This document shows positions 60,270 to 64,000 of a DNA stretch of 64,000 nucleotides, one piece after another. The notes under the pieces were generated by a model. That model was not told the origin of the DNA, searched no databases, and saw only the letters and a list, made by a program, of their open reading frames with translations. The stretch's first letter is position 1. Each line of letters starts with the position of its first letter. A program made the position numbers and the translations under genes. The DNA comes from Bacillus cereus ATCC 14579 (lineage in GTDB: Bacteria > Bacillota > Bacilli > Bacillales > Bacillaceae_G), in the NCBI RefSeq assembly GCF_000007825.1, contig NC_004722.1:2272501-2336500 (forward strand), read 5' to 3'.

Positions 60270-61382
60270 TTGACTGAACTCGAGAAAAAAGAACCTGTAT
60301 CCATTGTGAAAGATAATAATGTAGAAGTAGTGGTTGATACAGTTATAAAAGATGAAGAACTTGATGAATTAAATAAAGAAGCCGATCTTTATGTACAAAA
60401 GTTAAATAGCGAGCAAAATACAGATTTATCAAAAGTATTGTCGCAGCTAGGAGATTTGGGGGATAAAGAACAACAAGCAGCAGGACAAACGTTATCAGCA
60501 TTAAAACGTCCTGTAACAGCGATGATGAATGGAAAGAATGAAGAAATTCCAAATACATTGTTAGAATTACGCAAAGTAGTATCAGAGCTTGATCCGAATT
60601 CATTAAAAGCAAGTGGTATGAAGAAAATTATGTTTAAAGTATTTAAGAAAAATCCACTTGAAACATACGTGCATAAATATCAATCTATAGATAAGCAAAT
60701 TGAGGAAATTATTAGATCCCTTCTAATTGGTCGTGATAACTTACAAGAGGATACAGTTGGTCTTGAAATGTTAAAAGAACAATCGCACGATAAAATTCAT
60801 GCGCTTGATAAACAAGTATACTTAGGGAAAAAGCTTGCTGGCATGCTTGAAGCTGAGAAACAAAATCCAGAGCGTCAAAGGGATATTCCGTTAATTAACG
60901 ATGCATTAGAAAAGATACTTGTACGTACACGTAATATGCAGCAAGCGAAAAGTGTATTATTACAATCTATAGCTTCTGTAGACATCATTAAGAAAAATAA
61001 TGAAAAATTAACAGAGGCAATACGTAATGCGATTACGATGACACAAAACGTTGTAACAGTTTCAGCTGCTATTCAGCTTGCATTAACGAATCAACGTAAA
61101 ACAATTGATGCGGTAAATGCAACGAATGAAGCAATTGAATCGATGGTATTAAGTAATTCTCAAGCGTTAAAACAAAATACAGAAGAAACGACGAAATTGC
61201 TTGAAAACCCTGCTATTAGCATGGATAAATTACGTGAATCATTCCAAAATGTGTTCGCTGCAATTGAAGCATCTGAAAAATCGTCAGAACGTATTATCGA
61301 GTCAAGTAAGAAGTTCGTTATTGAACTAGACACATTTAATGATGAGATGAAGCAGAAACTCATTCAGCGTCCAAGGAAATAA
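60270..61382 (+). CDS. TelA-family toxic-anion-resistance protein
   Basis: About 370 residues, starting at TTG 60270 (AAAGGAG 8 bases upstream; another TTG sits at 60267). The protein is helical and coiled-coil rich. ELRKVVSELDPNSLK, FKKNPLETYVHKYQSIDKQI and NEKLTEAIRNAITMTQNVVTVSAAIQ match TelA/YaaN/YceH. Members are linked to tellurite or other toxic anion and antibiotic tolerance, probably at the membrane. It is coupled to the next gene by a 24-base gap. Confidence 0.88.
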   Translation: MTELEKKEPVSIVKDNNVEVVVDTVIKDEELDELNKEADLYVQKLNSEQNTDLSKVLSQLGDLGDKEQQAAGQTLSALKRPVTAMMNGKNEEIPNTLLELRKVVSELDPNSLKASGMKKIMFKVFKKNPLETYVHKYQSIDKQIEEIIRSLLIGRDNLQEDTVGLEMLKEQSHDKIHALDKQVYLGKKLAGMLEAEKQNPERQRDIPLINDALEKILVRTRNMQQAKSVLLQSIASVDIIKKNNEKLTEAIRNAITMTQNVVTVSAAIQLALTNQRKTIDAVNATNEAIESMVLSNSQALKQNTEETTKLLENPAISMDKLRESFQNVFAAIEASEKSSERIIESSKKFVIELDTFNDEMKQKLIQRPRK

Positions 61383-61406
61383 CGGATTATTAGAGGAGGT
61401 GAACAA

Positions 61407-62240
61407 ATGAGTTTCATTCAAACAGTACTATTACTACTCGGTACATTGCTTTTAATAGCATTTACTGTTGTTGTTTTAGTCGTATATTTCGGAAGGAAGC
61501 TGTATTTTTCATGGACGAAGCCATATAAAAGAGCGCAAGATTCTTTAGATAAGTTATCAAACAAATCAATACCGTTTCTACAAGAATTTACACAACATCC
61601 ACTGTTTTATCGCTGGATTCGCACCGAAGGGAAGAAAGAACAAAATACATTAAATACTCTATTTTGTGCATCAGGTCAACGTACGAGAGAACAAGTCTTC
61701 TCGATGTTACCGAAAGAAAAGCAGAAAAAAGTGCATGTAATGGCAAAAACTACGAAAAAGCTTACGAATGAAGATATCGATGTAGCCACGATGAAAGTGA
61801 AAGATTTCTTAAGACAAGAAGCGCAGCAAACGGTAAAACCGACAGACTTATCATTTTACAAATTGTATTTTTATGACCGTTATCCAGACGCATTAAATAC
61901 AATTCAAGCGTATAAACGCTCAATAAATCCTTCATTACAAAGAACGGTTGATGATATTACAATTTCAGTATTGAATGCACTTCCGTACTATCAAGAGCAA
62001 CGCATGTTTGAACAACAACATAAACTTGAAACATTCTTAATGAAAGATTTAACGACCATGTTATCGTTGGTAGTACAATTACCACCTTCACAAAGACCAG
62101 AGAAGGAAGAAGAATTGAAAATCTACTTGGAAAATTTCCAAAAAGAAATGGAAGTAGTAGAGCGAGATATTCGCGACTCAATTGATCACGATTTAAATGT
62201 GAAGATGAGAGCAGCGACTGAGAAGTTTAAGAATAAATAG
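61407..62240 (+). CDS. Membrane-anchored partner of TelA, unrecognised
   Basis: This 277-residue protein has one N-terminal TM (about 5-27) and a long cytoplasmic helical part. In B. subtilis a TelA homologue (YaaN) follows XpaC, also a small membrane-anchored protein, so this one may play the same role although the sequence is not clearly XpaC. AGAGGAGGTGAACAA precedes the ATG. Ends at a strong terminator. Confidence 0.7.
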   Translation: MSFIQTVLLLLGTLLLIAFTVVVLVVYFGRKLYFSWTKPYKRAQDSLDKLSNKSIPFLQEFTQHPLFYRWIRTEGKKEQNTLNTLFCASGQRTREQVFSMLPKEKQKKVHVMAKTTKKLTNEDIDVATMKVKDFLRQEAQQTVKPTDLSFYKLYFYDRYPDALNTIQAYKRSINPSLQRTVDDITISVLNALPYYQEQRMFEQQHKLETFLMKDLTTMLSLVVQLPPSQRPEKEEELKIYLENFQKEMEVVERDIRDSIDHDLNVKMRAATEKFKNK

Positions 62241-62248
62241 AAGAGATC

Positions 62249-62288
62249 GCCTAAAAGTTGAATGTTTCAGCTTTTAGGCGTTTTTTTT
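62249..62288 (+). terminator. Terminator of TelA operon
   Basis: Perfect arms CGCCTAAAAG and CTTTTAGGCG, then T8. Confidence 0.9.
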
Positions 62289-62407
62289 GTAAATTGAGAG
62301 TGTTTAATCTTTTGTAAAATTGTATATGCAAACGTAAATAAATGGTAAAATATAGAGTGGTTTTTTGTACTTTGTGTAAATAATTATTATAAAAGGGGTA
62401 TGGTATT

Positions 62408-63559
62408 GTGTTATTTGAGTTAGTCATCCTATTTGTAATTTTATTTTTATTTCTGGGCTATCCCATTAGTAAAGCTTGGGATAGTTTCCAATCGAAGAAG
62501 GAAAATTCCTCAAGTATACTAAAGTTCGAGCCACAGGAAATATTATCAATATGTTTGAGTTATTTTATATTTGGTTTAGGCATTATGTGGAATGCAAATG
62601 ATGTAAGAGGAGGAATACCATTACATAAATTTGAAAAGAACGGAATGATGTCTGATCAATATGCTTCTTTAGCACATGACCACATTGCTATAGTAGTTCT
62701 CTTAGTTATTTTAGGTGCGGTTTCGTATTGGAGATTAACGAAAGGCCTAACAAAACTTTCACCAATATTTTATATTTTTTATAGTACTTTAATGATAGTA
62801 AACATTGTATATACATTCATCTATATTACCCATACAGGCTTTGCCTTTTATACGGAACTCGGAGGATTGAGATACATTCCAGTCTTTTGTATTCAAGTTG
62901 GGATGCTTGCATTTAGTCTATTATTCATAGCTAAATTAAGAAATACATTAGATTATTTCATACAATCTCAGAATGAGAAAGATTATACGCAGAGCAACAG
63001 AATTATATTATTGCTGTATCGTATTTCTTTTGGATATCAAAAAATGGCTACAGTCTGGATGATAAGTTTATTTCCTGTCTTGTTAATTATTCAATTCATT
63101 TTAATACTGTTTGGCCAAAAACCAGATAGTTTTATAAGAGTGTTTATGGAAACAAGTAGTTTTAATTATTCTAAGATTCCTGCCCCAAGTCCTCAAATTG
63201 TCTCCGGGGATGGGCATTATTTATGTACAGTTTCTGTGAAAGGCCATAAAAACATCGTTAAGCCATTACGAGCAGGAATTAGGCATGGGGAAAGAATTAC
63301 AGTTAATCGACAGTTATTAATTGCGAACGCTTTTGAAAATGTAATTGAGGAGCGGGTACCAAAATGTCATAAAGTTATTCGTAATTTTTATGATAAATAC
63401 GGTTATCCGATTAGTAAACATATTAATACGAAATGGTCGGCTGATTTTGTTTATATTTTAATGAAGCCACTAGAATGGTTCTTCTTATTTGTACTTTACA
63501 CAGTAGATAAAAACCCTGAGAATAGAATTCATATTCAATATAGTGAACTACGAAAATAA
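62408..63559 (+). CDS. Polytopic membrane protein (possibly DUF6688)
   Basis: This 383-residue protein starts at GTG 62408 after AAAAGGGG. There are about seven TMs in the first 240 residues. A soluble C-terminal half contains VKPLRAGIRHGERITVNRQL and ends NPENRIHIQYSEL. This tail recalls DUF6688 proteins, but I am not sure. No catalytic motif is evident. Monocistronic. Confidence 0.68.
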   Translation: MLFELVILFVILFLFLGYPISKAWDSFQSKKENSSSILKFEPQEILSICLSYFIFGLGIMWNANDVRGGIPLHKFEKNGMMSDQYASLAHDHIAIVVLLVILGAVSYWRLTKGLTKLSPIFYIFYSTLMIVNIVYTFIYITHTGFAFYTELGGLRYIPVFCIQVGMLAFSLLFIAKLRNTLDYFIQSQNEKDYTQSNRIILLLYRISFGYQKMATVWMISLFPVLLIIQFILILFGQKPDSFIRVFMETSSFNYSKIPAPSPQIVSGDGHYLCTVSVKGHKNIVKPLRAGIRHGERITVNRQLLIANAFENVIEERVPKCHKVIRNFYDKYGYPISKHINTKWSADFVYILMKPLEWFFLFVLYTVDKNPENRIHIQYSELRK

Positions 63560-63602
63560 AAGTAAGAGCCCGCATTCAAAAAAATGGGGGCTCTTACTTT
63601 TA
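63560..63602. terminator. Bidirectional terminator
   Basis: Arms AAAGTAAGAGCCC and GGGGCTCTTACTTT. Confidence 0.88.
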
Positions 63603-64000
63603 TTTTGCTTGAATAGTAGATTTACTAGAAGCCACACTTTCATTATGCAATCGATCAACTGCAGTTACGACATAGGTATACGTTTCTCCGGAAATAGCGG
63701 TTTTATCTACATAAATTTCTCCAAGTTTTGTTTTTCTTACAGTAGTAAGTAAATTTTTGGGATTTTGTATATCCACTTCATTTTTCCCATTCACGCGGTA
63801 AATAGCGTAATAAGCAGAATCATTATCTCTATTGTCAATGATACCGATTGCAATACCTTCATCTCTTGGAATGGCGCCTTTTAAAGTCGGTTGTTTTGGT
63901 GGATCATGATCAAGCCAAGGCATAGGCGGGATTAATGCAGGATGTTTATATATGTTTTCTGAAAGTCTATCTTTAACTCCGAGTGGATTGTTATTAATAT
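63600..64000 (-). CDS. YngK-like family 10 glycosylhydrolase (3' part)
   Basis: The frame is open to the window edge, so the catalytic part is outside. What is seen starts NNPLGVKDRLSENIYKHPAL and continues IPPMPWLDHDPPKQP, typical of the end of the GHL10 (DUF187) barrel of YngK. A fibronectin-type domain follows (AYYAIYRVNGKNEVDI, then GETYTYVVTAVDRLHNES). Full relatives are lipoproteins or secreted enzymes acting on cell-surface glycans. Confidence 0.82.
   Translation of the reverse strand, partial: INNNPLGVKDRLSENIYKHPALIPPMPWLDHDPPKQPTLKGAIPRDEGIAIGIIDNRDNDSAYYAIYRVNGKNEVDIQNPKNLLTTVRKTKLGEIYVDKTAISGETYTYVVTAVDRLHNESVASSKSTIQAK

Overview
The window is low-GC Firmicute chromosome and almost certainly comes from the Bacillus cereus group (cereus, thuringiensis or anthracis type). 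The main reasons are an exosporium gene island (ExsF/BxpB homologue, three collagen-like GPT-repeat proteins, DUF4183 proteins), three copies of a short repeat flanked by TTTAT that matches what I recall of the group-specific bcr1 element, a Spo0E-type phosphatase, and strong AGGAGG-type ribosome binding sites. The species cannot be fixed from the sequence. I see no tRNA, rRNA or CRISPR array.

Region 1-9000: the 3' end of a BceA-like ATPase with its BceB-like permease, a decayed MFS gene, two peptide-type ABC permeases with no ATPase or binding protein beside them, a pyruvate-oxidase-like TPP enzyme, a ZIP metal transporter and a metallo-beta-lactamase-fold hydrolase. Region 9000-19000: nucleoside hydrolase, DUF2441-like and DUF2798-like proteins, a YdcZ / Crp-Fnr / YdcZ cassette, a proline-iminopeptidase-like hydrolase, a GNAT, a second MBL protein, and a TetR repressor divergent from an MMPL transporter that carries a one-base frameshift.

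Region 19000-22760 is a mobile-element cluster. An IS3-family element sits inside the terminator hairpin of the MMPL gene. Next come a small DUF4025-like gene and an apparently intact IS200/IS605 element (tnpA plus tnpB), with a bcr1 copy beside it. Region 22900-46200 is ordinary accessory chromosome: several acetyltransferases (one fused to a pentapeptide-repeat domain), EamA exporter, XRE-cupin regulator, Spo0E-like phosphatase, second HemY/CgoX, cold-shock genes, CPBP protease, two LysR regulators, second asd, C45 acyltransferase, MOSC protein, and a heterodimeric ABC exporter preceded by a short upstream reading frame.

Region 46200-56100 is the exosporium island. A degraded tyrosine recombinase lies at its left edge. 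Inside are exsF, DUF4183 proteins, a glycosyltransferase, a LysE exporter with its XRE-cupin regulator, three collagen-like proteins that share and exchange leader and tip domains, a Ser/Gln-rich 60-residue protein and a cupin. Region 56300-64000 holds a DUF5519 protein, an ECF41 sigma factor with its oxidoreductase, an O-methyltransferase, a TelA-family pair, a membrane protein, and the 3' end of a YngK-like glycosylhydrolase.

The most notable signals are these. (i) An ECF41-type promoter (TGTCACA-N16-CGTC) is embedded in the 5' arm of an 18-bp perfect hairpin whose 3' arm holds the Shine-Dalgarno of the ECF41 operon. Sigma-driven transcripts should therefore lack the hairpin and read-through transcripts should carry it. 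(ii) Four genes have no convincing ATG/GTG/TTG start; three of them have a good ribosome binding site in front of ATA, ATC or ATT. (iii) Leader and tip domains are shuffled among the collagen-like proteins, and one contains a recent exact 90-bp tandem duplication.
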